NCBI RefSeq assembly: GCF_003001955.1
Contig: NZ_PVNH01000006.1
Span: 1 to 64,000 of the forward strand
Length of the DNA stretch: 64,000 nt
Direction: 5' to 3'
From: Prauserella shujinwangii
GTDB taxonomy: Bacteria > Actinomycetota > Actinomycetes > Mycobacteriales > Pseudonocardiaceae
Under the pieces are notes generated by a model that saw nothing but the letters and a program-made list of their open reading frames with translations, ran no database searches and was not told the origin of the DNA. Shown here piece by piece: positions 9,198 through 17,551 of the stretch. Made by a program: the position numbers and the translations under genes. Within the stretch, counting starts at the first letter, position 1. Every line of letters begins with the position of its first letter.

Positions 9198-9931
9198 GGC
9201 TGGCTCCTTCTTCCGGGCACGGCGGCGAGCAGCGTGCGCGTGTAGTCGTGGTTCGGGTGGCCGAGGACCCGCTCGGTGGGGCCCTGCTCGACGATCCGGC
9301 CGGCGCGCATGACCGCCACGTGCGAGGCCACGTACCGGACCACCGCGAGGTTGTGCGAGATGAACAGGATGGACAGGCCGAGGTCTCGCCGGAGCTCGCG
9401 CAGCAGGTTGAGCACCACGCCCTGGATGGACACGTCCAGCGCCGAGGTGATCTCGTCGGCGATCACGACCCGGGGCCGGGCGGCGAGGGCGCGGGCGATC
9501 GCCACCCGCTGCCGCTGACCGCCGGAGAGCCCGCCCGGCCGGGTCCGCGCGCGGGCGGGGTCGACGTGGACCAGCTCGAGCAGCCGTTCCACCTCGGCGC
9601 GCCGCTGTTGCCGTGATCGGCCGGGAGGCATCGCCTCGGCGACGCTGTCGCCGACGGTCATCCGGGGATCGAGCGAGGCGTAGGGGTCCTGGAACACCAT
9701 CTGCAGCGGTCGCCGACGGCCACTGGTCGGGACCGGTGCCCCGCCCAGGGTGATGGTTCCGCCGTGCACCGGCGCCAGCCCCACCGCGGCCCGCGCCAGC
9801 GTCGACTTCCCGGAGCCGGACTCACCGACCAGGCCCACGATCCGCCCCTCGGGGACGGTGAGGTCGACCCGGTCCACCACGACGTGCCTGCCGTACCGCA
9901 CGGTCACGTCCTGCCAGCGAAGGTCGCTCAT
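9194..9931 (-). CDS. Oligopeptide ABC transporter ATP-binding protein (DppF/OppF type)
   Basis: A 245-residue ATPase with Walker A GESGSGKS at 36-43, signature GLSGGQRQR, and Walker B VVIADEITSALD. It is the second nucleotide-binding domain of the peptide importer; the first is fused to a permease in the gene upstream. It lacks most of the C-terminal oligopeptide-family extension (the usual DppF is ~320 residues), ending shortly after HPNHDYTRTLLAAVPG. The ATG overlaps the upstream stop (ATGA) and its own stop overlaps the S9-S12 gene (ATGA). Confidence 0.92.
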   Translation of the reverse strand: MSDLRWQDVTVRYGRHVVVDRVDLTVPEGRIVGLVGESGSGKSTLARAAVGLAPVHGGTITLGGAPVPTSGRRRPLQMVFQDPYASLDPRMTVGDSVAEAMPPGRSRQQRRAEVERLLELVHVDPARARTRPGGLSGGQRQRVAIARALAARPRVVIADEITSALDVSIQGVVLNLLRELRRDLGLSILFISHNLAVVRYVASHVAVMRAGRIVEQGPTERVLGHPNHDYTRTLLAAVPGRRSQP

Positions 9932-11868
9932 GGCGTCTCCACCAGCTCGTCGGCCGGGTGTTCCGCGGTCCCGCCGGGGAGCGGCTCTCCGGCGTGCCAG
10001 CACGCCACCCGCCGCCCGCCGGGGTCGGCGACCAGCGGCGGGTCCTCGGCCCGGCAGCGGGCGTCCGCCAGCGGGCAGCGCGCGGCGTAGGCGCATCCGG
10101 CGGGCAACTCGGCCGGGTCCACGGGCCTGCCCGGGATGGTCGCGAGCGGCTCGTCGATGTCCGTTTCCATGTCCGGGACGGCCGCGACGAGGGCACGGGT
10201 GTAGGGATGGCGGGCTCCCGTGGCGAGTTCGGAAGTCGGCAGGTCCTCCACGATCCGGCCCGCGTACATCACCAGCACGCGGTCGCAGACCTCGCCGACG
10301 ACCGTGACGTCGTGGCTGATCAGCACGAGGCCGACGGCGTCGTCCCCGCGGATGGTGGCCAGCAGGTCGAGCACCTGCTGCTGCACGGTGACGTCGAGTG
10401 CCGTGGTGGGTTCGTCGGCCACGATCAGCCGCGGGGAGCCCATCAGGCCCATCCCGATCATCGCCCGCTGGCGCATCCCGCCCGAGAACTCGTGCGGGTA
10501 CTGCCGGGCCCGGCGGCCGACGTCGGGGATCCCGACCGCGCCGAGCCGGTCCTCGGCCCGCGACATCGCCTCCCGGCGGGGCATCCCCAGGTGGTGGCTC
10601 GCCACCTCGGCGAGCTGGCCGCCGATCCTGCGGGTCGGGTTGAGCGAGGTCATCGGATCCTGGAAGACCATGGCCAGCGACGTGCCGAGGAGTCGCCGCC
10701 GCCGCGGGGTGTCGGCGCCCCGCAGGTCGTCGCCCAGCAGCCGCAGCCGGGTGGCTTCGACGTGCCCGCTGTCGGCGACCAGCCTGGTGACCGCGAGCGC
10801 GGTCAGGGACTTGCCCGAACCCGACTCGCCCACCACGCCCACGGCCTCCCCCCGCCGCACGGTGAACGAGACCCCGCGCACCGGCCGGATCGCGCCCCGG
10901 GGCCCGGGCACCGTCACCTCCAGGTCCCGCACGTCGAGCACGACGTCGGGATCGGCGGCCTCGACGTCGTCCCTGGCGTCCTCCCCGGCCGGTGCGCGGC
11001 GGGAGTCGCCGTCCGCGGACGGGGCGGGCGGCGGACCACCGCGGAGGGTGGGGCTGCCCAGCCCCTTGGCGACCGACTCGCCGAGGAGGTTGAACGCGAG
11101 CCCGGCGAGGAGCACCGCCGCGCCCGGCGCCAGCGCGGCCATCGGGTTCACGTAGAGGGCGCTCACCCCCTCGTAGAGCAGGCGGCCCCAGTCGTAGTCC
11201 GGCGACTGGACGCCGAGGCCGAGGAAGGACAGCCCGGCGAACGACAGCAGCACGGTGCCTGCGCCGATGGTGGCGTTCACGGCCAGCGGCTCGGCGACGT
11301 TGGGCAGGATGTGCCGGAACAGCACGCGCAAGCGCCCCACCCCGGCGATGCGGGCGGCGGCCACGAAGTCCCTGGCCGCGAGGTTCGCCACCAGCGCGTG
11401 GGTGAGCCGGGCGAACGACGGCGCCCCGGCCAGGCCGATGGCGAGCACGGCACCCCGGGCGCCCAGCCCGAACACCACCGCGAAGAACAGCGCGAGCAGC
11501 AGGCCGGGGAAGGCGACGGCGGCGTTGACGATCGCCGTCATCAGGCGGCCGGCGCGCCGGCCGAGAAGGTACGGCGCGGACCCCAGCAGGAGTCCCACCA
11601 GGACGGCGATCGCCGTCGCCGCCAGGGCCAGCCCGATCGAAAGCCGGGTGGCCACCAGCACCCGCGCGAGGATGTCGCGACCGAGGTTGTCGGTCCCCGC
11701 CCAGTGCTCGCTCGACGGGCCCGCCAGGATGTCGGCGGTGTCCACCGCCTCCGCGGCCGCGCCCCACACCAGCGGGGCCACCACGGCCAGCACCAGCACC
11801 AGGCCGCACAGGGCGGCCGCGCCCGCGCCGAGCGGCGTGCGCAGGACCCGCAGCCAGCGACGTTCCAT
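9928..11868 (-). CDS. Oligopeptide ABC transporter permease-ATPase fusion (DppC-DppD)
   Basis: A 646-residue fusion. Residues 1-~270 are a DppC-type inner-membrane permease: a first membrane segment at ~15-37, the N-terminal HWAGTDNLGRDILARV motif of this family, and the EAA-loop region around FVAAARIAGVGRLRVLFRHI. A charged, Pro/Asp-rich linker (~272-308) leads to a DppD-type ATPase with Walker A at 347-354, signature FSGGM at 461-465, Walker B LIVADEP at 481-487, and the cysteine-containing oligopeptide C-terminal region (CAYAARCPLADARC). GAGG precedes the ATG. The two halves are normally separate genes, so fusion fixes one permease to one ATPase per polypeptide. Confidence 0.93.
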   Translation of the reverse strand: MERRWLRVLRTPLGAGAAALCGLVLVLAVVAPLVWGAAAEAVDTADILAGPSSEHWAGTDNLGRDILARVLVATRLSIGLALAATAIAVLVGLLLGSAPYLLGRRAGRLMTAIVNAAVAFPGLLLALFFAVVFGLGARGAVLAIGLAGAPSFARLTHALVANLAARDFVAAARIAGVGRLRVLFRHILPNVAEPLAVNATIGAGTVLLSFAGLSFLGLGVQSPDYDWGRLLYEGVSALYVNPMAALAPGAAVLLAGLAFNLLGESVAKGLGSPTLRGGPPPAPSADGDSRRAPAGEDARDDVEAADPDVVLDVRDLEVTVPGPRGAIRPVRGVSFTVRRGEAVGVVGESGSGKSLTALAVTRLVADSGHVEATRLRLLGDDLRGADTPRRRRLLGTSLAMVFQDPMTSLNPTRRIGGQLAEVASHHLGMPRREAMSRAEDRLGAVGIPDVGRRARQYPHEFSGGMRQRAMIGMGLMGSPRLIVADEPTTALDVTVQQQVLDLLATIRGDDAVGLVLISHDVTVVGEVCDRVLVMYAGRIVEDLPTSELATGARHPYTRALVAAVPDMETDIDEPLATIPGRPVDPAELPAGCAYAARCPLADARCRAEDPPLVADPGGRRVACWHAGEPLPGGTAEHPADELVETP

Positions 11869-11871
11869 GGC

Positions 11872-12885
11872 TCAGTCCTCCCGGATCATCGATCGAGGGT
11901 CGAGCAGGGCCAGCGCGACGTCCACGGCGCTGTTGACCAGCAGGACCCCGGCGCCGTACACGAGCACGATCGCCTGCGCGACCGGGTAGTCCTTGGTCAG
12001 GATCGAGTCGACGATGGTGCGCCCGAGTCCCGGCCAGGCGAAGACGTTCTCCACCAGGACGGTGCCGACGGCCATCGCGCTGAGGATCAGCCCGCTCAGG
12101 GTCAGGGCGGCGGTCACGGCGTTGGGCAGCGCGTGCCTGAAGTACACGGTGCGGGCGGGCAGCCGCTTCGCCCTGGCCGTGCGGATGAAGTCGGACTCGA
12201 GCACCCCCACCATCTCCACCCGCAGGATGCGGGCGAGGATCACGGCGGGGCCGATCGCCATGGCGACCACCGGCAGGATGTGGGCCGAGGGCGTGGCGTT
12301 GCCCGCCACCGGCAGCCAGCCCAGGTGGACGCCGAAGACGGCGACGAGCCCCACGCCGATCAGGAAGTCGGGGATCGTGCCGAGCACGACGCTGGTGGTG
12401 GTGAACGCCAGCTCGGTGCGCCGTCCGCGCCCTCCCCGGGTGAGCACTCCCATGGTGACGCCGAGCGGGACCGCGATCACGACCGCGGCCGCGAAGGCGA
12501 GCACGGTCAGCGTGAGCGTCGCGGGCAGCCGCTGCGCCACGATGTCGGACACCGGCAGCTGCGCGGACAGGGAGGTGCCGAGGTCGCCGGTGAACAACCC
12601 GCCGAGGTAGTGGACGTACTGCACGAGCAGGGGTTCGTCCAGCCCCAGCGCGTGCCTGCGTGCCTCGACGAGCGCGGCCGGTGCCGTGGGGCCGAGCGCA
12701 GCCCGGACCGGATCGCCGGGCATGAGGTGGATCATCGCGAACGACGCGGTCACCAGCACCCACACCGACACCAGCAGCCGGACCAGCCGCCGGAGGGCGA
12801 ACCGCGTCCACGGGCGGCGCAGGAGACCGGTGCCGCTCTCGTCCCCCGAGGCCGTCTCGAGCACCGGATTCGCGGTCGAGGACAT
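11872..12885 (-). CDS. Oligopeptide ABC transporter permease (DppB type)
   Basis: A 337-residue inner-membrane protein with about six membrane segments. The N-terminal segment runs LLVSVWVLVTASFAMIHL, followed by the family motif MPGDPVRAALG, and the EAA loop is near ESDFIRTARAKRLPARTVYF. It is the partner permease of the DppC-DppD fusion, with a three-base gap to it. A ~30-residue cytoplasmic N-terminus precedes the first segment. The upstream binding-protein gene ends four bases before this start. Confidence 0.93.
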   Translation of the reverse strand: MSSTANPVLETASGDESGTGLLRRPWTRFALRRLVRLLVSVWVLVTASFAMIHLMPGDPVRAALGPTAPAALVEARRHALGLDEPLLVQYVHYLGGLFTGDLGTSLSAQLPVSDIVAQRLPATLTLTVLAFAAAVVIAVPLGVTMGVLTRGGRGRRTELAFTTTSVVLGTIPDFLIGVGLVAVFGVHLGWLPVAGNATPSAHILPVVAMAIGPAVILARILRVEMVGVLESDFIRTARAKRLPARTVYFRHALPNAVTAALTLSGLILSAMAVGTVLVENVFAWPGLGRTIVDSILTKDYPVAQAIVLVYGAGVLLVNSAVDVALALLDPRSMIRED

Positions 12886-12889
12886 GCCG

Positions 12890-14488
12890 TCAGCCCGCCA
12901 GCATCCGGATGCTCGTCGGCATCAGCACGCCCGGCGTGCGGAACTCCGCACCCGAGCCGAAGGTCCGCGTGAGGTCGTTGGCGAAGGGCACCAGGGCGGC
13001 TTCCTCGACGAGCAGGGACTCGGCCTCCAGCCACGTGGCGCATCCCTCGGCGCCGGGCAGCTTCATGGCGTCGGCCACCTTGGCCTCGTAGCGGGGGTTC
13101 GCGATGGCCGCGAAGTTGGTCCCGTCCGGCGCGGCGGGCCCGGAGAGGAACGGCACGAGCTGGTCAGGACTGTTGACGTTCAGCGACACCCAGGCGACGT
13201 CCCAGTCACCGGCTCCGAAGATCGTCCCGGTCAGGGCCGTCTCGTTCTGGCTGCGCGCCGTCGCCCGGACGCCGATGGCCTGCCACTGCTGGACAGCCAG
13301 TTCCGCCGCGGCGTCCCCGCCCGAGCCCATGTTGTTCTGGTACAGGAACACCAGCTCGAGCGGCCTGCCGTTCTTGGTCCGGACGCCGTCGCCGCCCATG
13401 GTCCAGCCCGCCTCGTCGAGCAGCGCCGCCGCGGCGCCGGGATCATGCTCCGGCAGGGCGCCGGACAGCGAGTCGCCGGGGCAGGCGACGGGCTCGTTCG
13501 CGGCGAGGGTGGTCGGCGGGGTGCCGTGCCCGGAGGTCATGACCTTCCGGAGCTGGTCCAGGTCCAGCGCCTGGGTGAGCGCCATCCGCACCCGCGGGTC
13601 GCTGGTGACCCGGCCGTCGGCATGGTTGTACCACTGCTCGCCGAGGAGGGCGGGCGTTCGCGCGGCGAAAAGCCCGGCCTTGTCGAGCCGTTCGGCCTCG
13701 GGACCGACCACCTGCGCCGCGTTCAGCTCCCCCGACAGCAGCAGGTTGGCCGTCGTCGTCGGGTTCTGCACCACCCTGATGACGACCGTGTCCGGCATCC
13801 CCTCGGCCGCCGTGGTGGCCCCGCCGGGGCCCCAGGTGTAGCCGTCGCGGATCGTGTACGTGTAGCGGTCGCCCGGGGCGGCTTCGGTGAGCTCGTAGGG
13901 CCCCGTGCCCGCCGTGCCCGTCTTCAGCACGGACCTGTCCCGCATCCCGCTCGGGCACACGATCGGCAGGCTGGCCAGCCCGTTGAGCACGAACGGCGCG
14001 GGCTGCTGCAGCGTGATCGTCACGGTGCGGGTGCCGTCGTCGCCCCCGGCCCGCGCGCCCGCGGGCAGGAACGTCCCGAGGAACGGGCTCTGGTTCTCCG
14101 GGTCGGCCACGAAGTTCAGGCTGTCCGCGACGTCCGTGGCGGTGAGCTGGTGCCCGTCGGCGCACGTGATGCCCTCGTTCAGGGTGAGCTCGACCCGGGT
14201 GCCCTCGACGGTCCAGCTCTCGGCGAGCGCGGACCGGATCTCCCCGTTCTCGCCGTCGACGCTCAGCAGCGCGTCGTAGGCGAACTGGGTGGCGGTGAAC
14301 AGCATGCTGCCCGCCCCCATCTGGGGGTCGAGGCTTCCCGGGTCGGAGGACATCCCCAGGGTGAACGTCGCCCCGTCGGCGTACTGCTTCTCGCCGGGGC
14401 CGGACGAGGCCGGGCCGCCGCAGCCGGCACCGGCCGTGACGATCAGGCAGAGACCGAGGCCGTAGGCCACCAGGTTGGTCAGCTTCAT
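12890..14488 (-). CDS. Peptide ABC transporter substrate-binding lipoprotein (SBP family 5)
   Basis: A 532-residue family-5 solute-binding protein (DppA/OppA type). The N-terminus is a signal peptide (KLTNLVAYGLGLCLIVTAG) ending in AGAGC, with Cys23 the likely lipidated residue, although the -3 position (Gly) is not typical. Mature features include the early FTLGMSSDPGSLDP motif and Trp/Gly-rich binding-domain segments. The frame is open a further 38 codons upstream but that stretch is not signal-like; ATG 14488 is the sensible start. It captures peptides outside the membrane for the DppB/DppC-D/DppF importer. Specificity cannot be read from sequence. Confidence 0.93.
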   Translation of the reverse strand: MKLTNLVAYGLGLCLIVTAGAGCGGPASSGPGEKQYADGATFTLGMSSDPGSLDPQMGAGSMLFTATQFAYDALLSVDGENGEIRSALAESWTVEGTRVELTLNEGITCADGHQLTATDVADSLNFVADPENQSPFLGTFLPAGARAGGDDGTRTVTITLQQPAPFVLNGLASLPIVCPSGMRDRSVLKTGTAGTGPYELTEAAPGDRYTYTIRDGYTWGPGGATTAAEGMPDTVVIRVVQNPTTTANLLLSGELNAAQVVGPEAERLDKAGLFAARTPALLGEQWYNHADGRVTSDPRVRMALTQALDLDQLRKVMTSGHGTPPTTLAANEPVACPGDSLSGALPEHDPGAAAALLDEAGWTMGGDGVRTKNGRPLELVFLYQNNMGSGGDAAAELAVQQWQAIGVRATARSQNETALTGTIFGAGDWDVAWVSLNVNSPDQLVPFLSGPAAPDGTNFAAIANPRYEAKVADAMKLPGAEGCATWLEAESLLVEEAALVPFANDLTRTFGSGAEFRTPGVLMPTSIRMLAG

Positions 14489-14543
14489 GGCGGTTCCGAT
14501 CCGTGGGTGCGAGCAGGGGGTTGCGGACGGTGGTGCGGGCGGG

Positions 14544-15935
14544 TCAGGCGCCTGCCCGCCGGACGACGCGGCCGAGGTGCAGGTAGAGCGCGCGGCCCGC
14601 ACCGTCGTCGCCGACGAAGGCGTGCGGCATGTGCATGCCGCGGTCGGGCTCGAGGGGGATGAGCATGTCGTCCCGGTAGTGCACGAGCTCCGTGCGTTCG
14701 ACCTTCCCGCCGAGCTGTTCGGCGAAGACGCCCTTGGGCACCTGCTCGATCCAGATCCGGCCGTCGTCGTCCTGGGTGACGGTCAGGTCGAAGACCTCGG
14801 CGGAGTAGGTCCCGGCATAGCGGCTCGCGTCGACCCGCCGCGGTCGCGCGGGCGGCACCGGGAGCTCCGCCAGCGACGTGCCCGCCAGCGCGGACAGGAC
14901 GTGGCCGACGACGTCGCGGTAGAGGGAGACCACGTCGCCGCCGTTGGTCAGCAGCGCCACGGCCACCCCCGCTTCGGGCACCATGCGGAGGAAGGCGCTC
15001 TGGCCGATGGTGGTGCCGTCGTGGCCGACGATCGTCCGGTTCGCGTTGTCGAACCGCTCGAAGCCGAGGCCCCACGACGTCCCCATCAGGCCCAGCGGGG
15101 GGAGGTCGACCTGGTGGGCCCGCATCCGCCCCGCGGTCCCGGGCGCGAGCACCGGCGTTCCGTCGGCGGCACGGCCGTCGTCGAGGTGCATCCGCGCGAA
15201 GGTGAGCAGGTCGCGCGGGCGCATCGCCAGCATCGAGCCCGCCGGTGCGTTCGACCGGGCCATCGCCCACACCGGCGCGGGCTGGTGGCCCGCCCCGGTC
15301 TCGGTCTCGACGTGCCCGACCGCCGCCCGGAACAGAATGGCCTCGTAGGGCCCGGTGGCGGCATGGGTGAGCCCCAGCGGAGCGAACAGGTGCTCCCGCA
15401 GGCACGCGTCGTACGGCTGGTCCCGCAGGACCTCCACGAGCCGGCCGAGCACGCAGTATCCCGCATTGTTGTAGGAGAACCGCTCCCCCGGCGGGAACAG
15501 CTGCGGCACGTCCCGGAGGCACTCGACGTATTTCTCCACGCAGTCGTCGCCGACCCCGGTGTCGGTGAACACGTCACCCTCGAACCCGGCCGTGTGGCTG
15601 AGCAGCTGCCGCACGGTGATCCGGGTGGCAGCCTCCTCGTCGGCGATCCGGAACGACGGCAGGTAGGTCCGCACGGGCGCGTCCAGGTCGACCCGGCCCT
15701 CGTCGACGAGCTGCAGCACCATGGTGGCGGTCCACAGCTTGGTGATGGAACCGATCTGGAACACCGAGTCGGCCGTCGCCTCCACCCCGGTGGAGGTGTT
15801 CAGCAGGCCGGACGCTCCGTCGACGATGTCCGGGCCCTGGAGCACACCCCACGCCGCGCCGGGGACGTGGTACTTCTCGAGCAGCCGCGGCATCCGCTCC
15901 TCGAGCCATTCCTGCACCCTCCGCAGTTCTGTCAT
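14544..15935 (-). CDS. Serine hydrolase, S12/beta-lactamase family
   Basis: First gene of the operon, 463 residues. Catalytic elements: Ser63-x-x-Lys66 (GSITK), Tyr155-Asn-Asn (FSYNNAG) and His305-Asp-Gly (GHDGT, the KTG-equivalent triad). The C-terminal ~100 residues form a lipocalin-like domain (RYAGTYSAEVFDLTV). S12 includes D-Ala-D-Ala carboxypeptidase, Ochrobactrum D-aminopeptidase, alkaline D-peptidase, D-amidases and esterases. No signal peptide is visible, so the product is probably cytoplasmic. It is a paralogue of residues ~655-1100 of the S9-S12 fusion. There is no good Shine-Dalgarno; a TAGCGT box ends eight bases before the ATG, suggesting a very short or absent 5' leader. Confidence 0.92.
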   Translation of the reverse strand: MTELRRVQEWLEERMPRLLEKYHVPGAAWGVLQGPDIVDGASGLLNTSTGVEATADSVFQIGSITKLWTATMVLQLVDEGRVDLDAPVRTYLPSFRIADEEAATRITVRQLLSHTAGFEGDVFTDTGVGDDCVEKYVECLRDVPQLFPPGERFSYNNAGYCVLGRLVEVLRDQPYDACLREHLFAPLGLTHAATGPYEAILFRAAVGHVETETGAGHQPAPVWAMARSNAPAGSMLAMRPRDLLTFARMHLDDGRAADGTPVLAPGTAGRMRAHQVDLPPLGLMGTSWGLGFERFDNANRTIVGHDGTTIGQSAFLRMVPEAGVAVALLTNGGDVVSLYRDVVGHVLSALAGTSLAELPVPPARPRRVDASRYAGTYSAEVFDLTVTQDDDGRIWIEQVPKGVFAEQLGGKVERTELVHYRDDMLIPLEPDRGMHMPHAFVGDDGAGRALYLHLGRVVRRAGA

Positions 15936-15943
15936 GCCGGAGG

Positions 15944-15949
15944 ACGCTA
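15944..15949 (-). promoter_or_regulatory. Putative -10 box of the D-peptide operon
   Basis: TAGCGT on the minus strand, eight bases before the ATG of the S12 gene. The same box stands seven bases before the ATG at 19606. No convincing -35 hexamer is seen 16-18 bases upstream, which would fit an activator-dependent promoter. Inferred from sequence only. Confidence 0.4.
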
Positions 15950-16144
15950 GTCACCGCATCGGGGCGCTGTGTTCGTCGTGATGGACAACTCTGCGCACCC
16001 CCGATTGTGCGTTCCGACGAAATCCCGCTCGCCGTCTCCCCGCGGCGGCGTCCCGACGCGGCCACCCGCGGACGAGAACGGACCCGCCCGGTCTCCCTTC
16101 TGTCCACACAGGACAGCGGAACGGCAGCATCACGCGAGCAGGCC

Positions 16145-16173
16145 TTGTTCTCCGACGCATCGGGTTGTACAGT
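16145..16173 (+). promoter_or_regulatory. Promoter of the vdh leader transcript
   Basis: A -35 TTGTTC (16145-16150) and a -10 TACAGT (16168-16173) are separated by 17 bases. The expected start of transcription falls at or next to the A of the leader peptide ATG at 16181, so the leader mRNA would be leaderless. Confidence 0.55.
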
Positions 16174-16180
16174 GCCGCCC

Positions 16181-16219
16181 ATGTCCCTCGGACTGATCAT
16201 TATCGACGGCGCAGGCTGA
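16181..16219 (+). CDS. Branched-chain leader peptide upstream of vdh
   Basis: A 12-codon ORF encoding [12 protein letters not shown] and ending in TGA. Five of the twelve residues are Leu or Ile, including three consecutive Ile codons (ATC ATT ATC). It lies directly after a promoter and directly before two stem-loops, the second a terminator, ahead of valine/leucine dehydrogenase. This is the arrangement of amino-acid attenuators. No Shine-Dalgarno is needed if the transcript begins at the ATG. Translation has not been shown; the call rests on position, composition and hairpins. Confidence 0.6.
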   Translation: MSLGLIIIDGAG

Positions 16220-16239
16220 CCAACCCCCCGGCCTGCGCC
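16208..16239 (+). promoter_or_regulatory. Leader stem-loop (pause or 1:2 hairpin)
   Basis: A perfect 9-bp stem, GGCGCAGGC (16208-16216) with GCCTGCGCC (16231-16239), around a 14-base loop. The 5' arm covers the last codons of the leader peptide and the loop contains its stop codon, so a ribosome on the leader would melt it. Confidence 0.6.
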
Positions 16240-16241
16240 CC

Positions 16242-16271
16242 ACCTCTCGTGCCTCGCACGGGAGGTTTTTT
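16242..16271 (+). terminator. Intrinsic terminator / attenuator before vdh
   Basis: An 11-bp stem, ACCTCTCGTGC with GCACGGGAGGT (one G-U pair), a three-base loop and a run of six T immediately after. This is a complete rho-independent terminator located 40 bases before the vdh start codon, so it must be bypassed for vdh to be expressed. Confidence 0.75.
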
Positions 16272-16310
16272 GTTGCCCAGTCCCGCTGGAAACTCCCACC
16301 AGGAGCACGA

Positions 16311-17411
16311 ATGCCCGCACTCACCGAGTCCACCGACCACGAACAGGTCCTCTTCTGCCAAGACCGGGCCAGCGGCCTGCGCGCCATCATCGCGATCCAC
16401 TCGACCGCGCTCGGCCCGGCACTCGGCGGCACCCGCTTCCACCCCTACGCATCCGAGGAGGAGGCGCTGACCGACGTACTCCGCCTTTCCCGCGCCATGG
16501 CCTACAAGGCCGCGTGCGCCGGTCTCGACCTCGGTGGCGGCAAGGCCGTGATCATCGGGGATCCCGCCGAGCTGAAGAGCGAAGCGCTGCTACGGGCGTA
16601 CGGCCGGTTCGTCGAGTCGCTCAACGGGCGCTACCGCACGGCCTGCGATGTCGGCACCTACCCCGAGGACATGAACGTCATCGCCAGGGAGAGCCGGTTC
16701 GTCACCGGACGCACCCGCGAGCACGGCGGGTCGGGCGACTCCTCGGTGCTCACCGCGTTCGGCGTCTACCAGGCGATGCGCGCGGCCGCCAGGCACACCC
16801 GGGGCGCCGCCTCGTTGCGCGGGCTGCGCGTCGGCGTGGCGGGCGCGGGCAAGGTGGGCAGCAAGCTGGTCAAGCACCTGCTGTCGGACGGTGCGTCCGT
16901 GGTCGTGGCCGATGTCGACGCCGCCGCCGTCGACCACCTCCGCGACCGCCACCCCGAACTGGAAAGGGAGGACCCGGAGCGGCTGGTGTCCCGCGAGCTC
17001 GACATCTACGCACCGTGCGCGCTCGCCGGGGCGCTGGACGAGCAGACGGTCCCCGCGTTGCGGGCACCGATCGTGTGCGGCGGCGCCAACAACCAGCTCG
17101 CCCACGACGGCATCGATCTGCTGCTCCGGGATCGCGGCATCCTCTACCTGCCCGACTACGTGGTCAACGCGGGCGGCCTGATCCAGGTCGCCGACGAGAT
17201 CGAGGGCTTCAACCACCAGCGGGCGAGAGCGCGCGCCGAGAAGATCTTCACCACCTGCGGGGAGATCCTGGCGAGCGCCGCCGACACGCACACCACCCCG
17301 GCCAGGGCCGCCGACCTCCTCGCCGAGCGGCGGATGGCCGACGTCGGACGGCTACGCGGCCTCTGGCTTTCCGAACCGGTACCGAACGGTCACGCTCGCG
17401 CCCGGGTCTGA
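16311..17411 (+). CDS. vdh: Valine/leucine dehydrogenase
   Basis: A 366-residue NAD-dependent amino acid dehydrogenase of the Glu/Leu/Phe/Val group. Substrate-binding Lys66 and catalytic Lys78 sit in the conserved stretch around [11 protein letters not shown]; the Rossmann glycine motif is [12 protein letters not shown] near residue 170; VCGGANNQL is also family-typical. It deaminates L-Val, L-Leu and L-Ile to 2-oxo acids and can run in reverse. AGGAG precedes the ATG. Controlled by its own leader with terminator. It is divergent from the D-peptide operon, whose end products would be L-amino acids. Actinobacterial Vdh supplies precursors for acyl-CoA starters. Confidence 0.93.
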   Translation: MPALTESTDHEQVLFCQDRASGLRAIIAIHSTALGPALGGTRFHPYASEEEALTDVLRLSRAMAYKAACAGLDLGGGKAVIIGDPAELKSEALLRAYGRFVESLNGRYRTACDVGTYPEDMNVIARESRFVTGRTREHGGSGDSSVLTAFGVYQAMRAAARHTRGAASLRGLRVGVAGAGKVGSKLVKHLLSDGASVVVADVDAAAVDHLRDRHPELEREDPERLVSRELDIYAPCALAGALDEQTVPALRAPIVCGGANNQLAHDGIDLLLRDRGILYLPDYVVNAGGLIQVADEIEGFNHQRARARAEKIFTTCGEILASAADTHTTPARAADLLAERRMADVGRLRGLWLSEPVPNGHARARV

Positions 17412-17551
17412 AACGGCGCCACGACCGGCGCGGCGGGCCGCACGGAAGGTGCCCGGCGGTCACGACGGCCGCTGGTCACCGTCCGCGGGAGTTCCTCCGC
17501 ACCGTTTCGTCCACATCGAACGGATCGGGCACCGCGCCGGGCTCCGGATCC

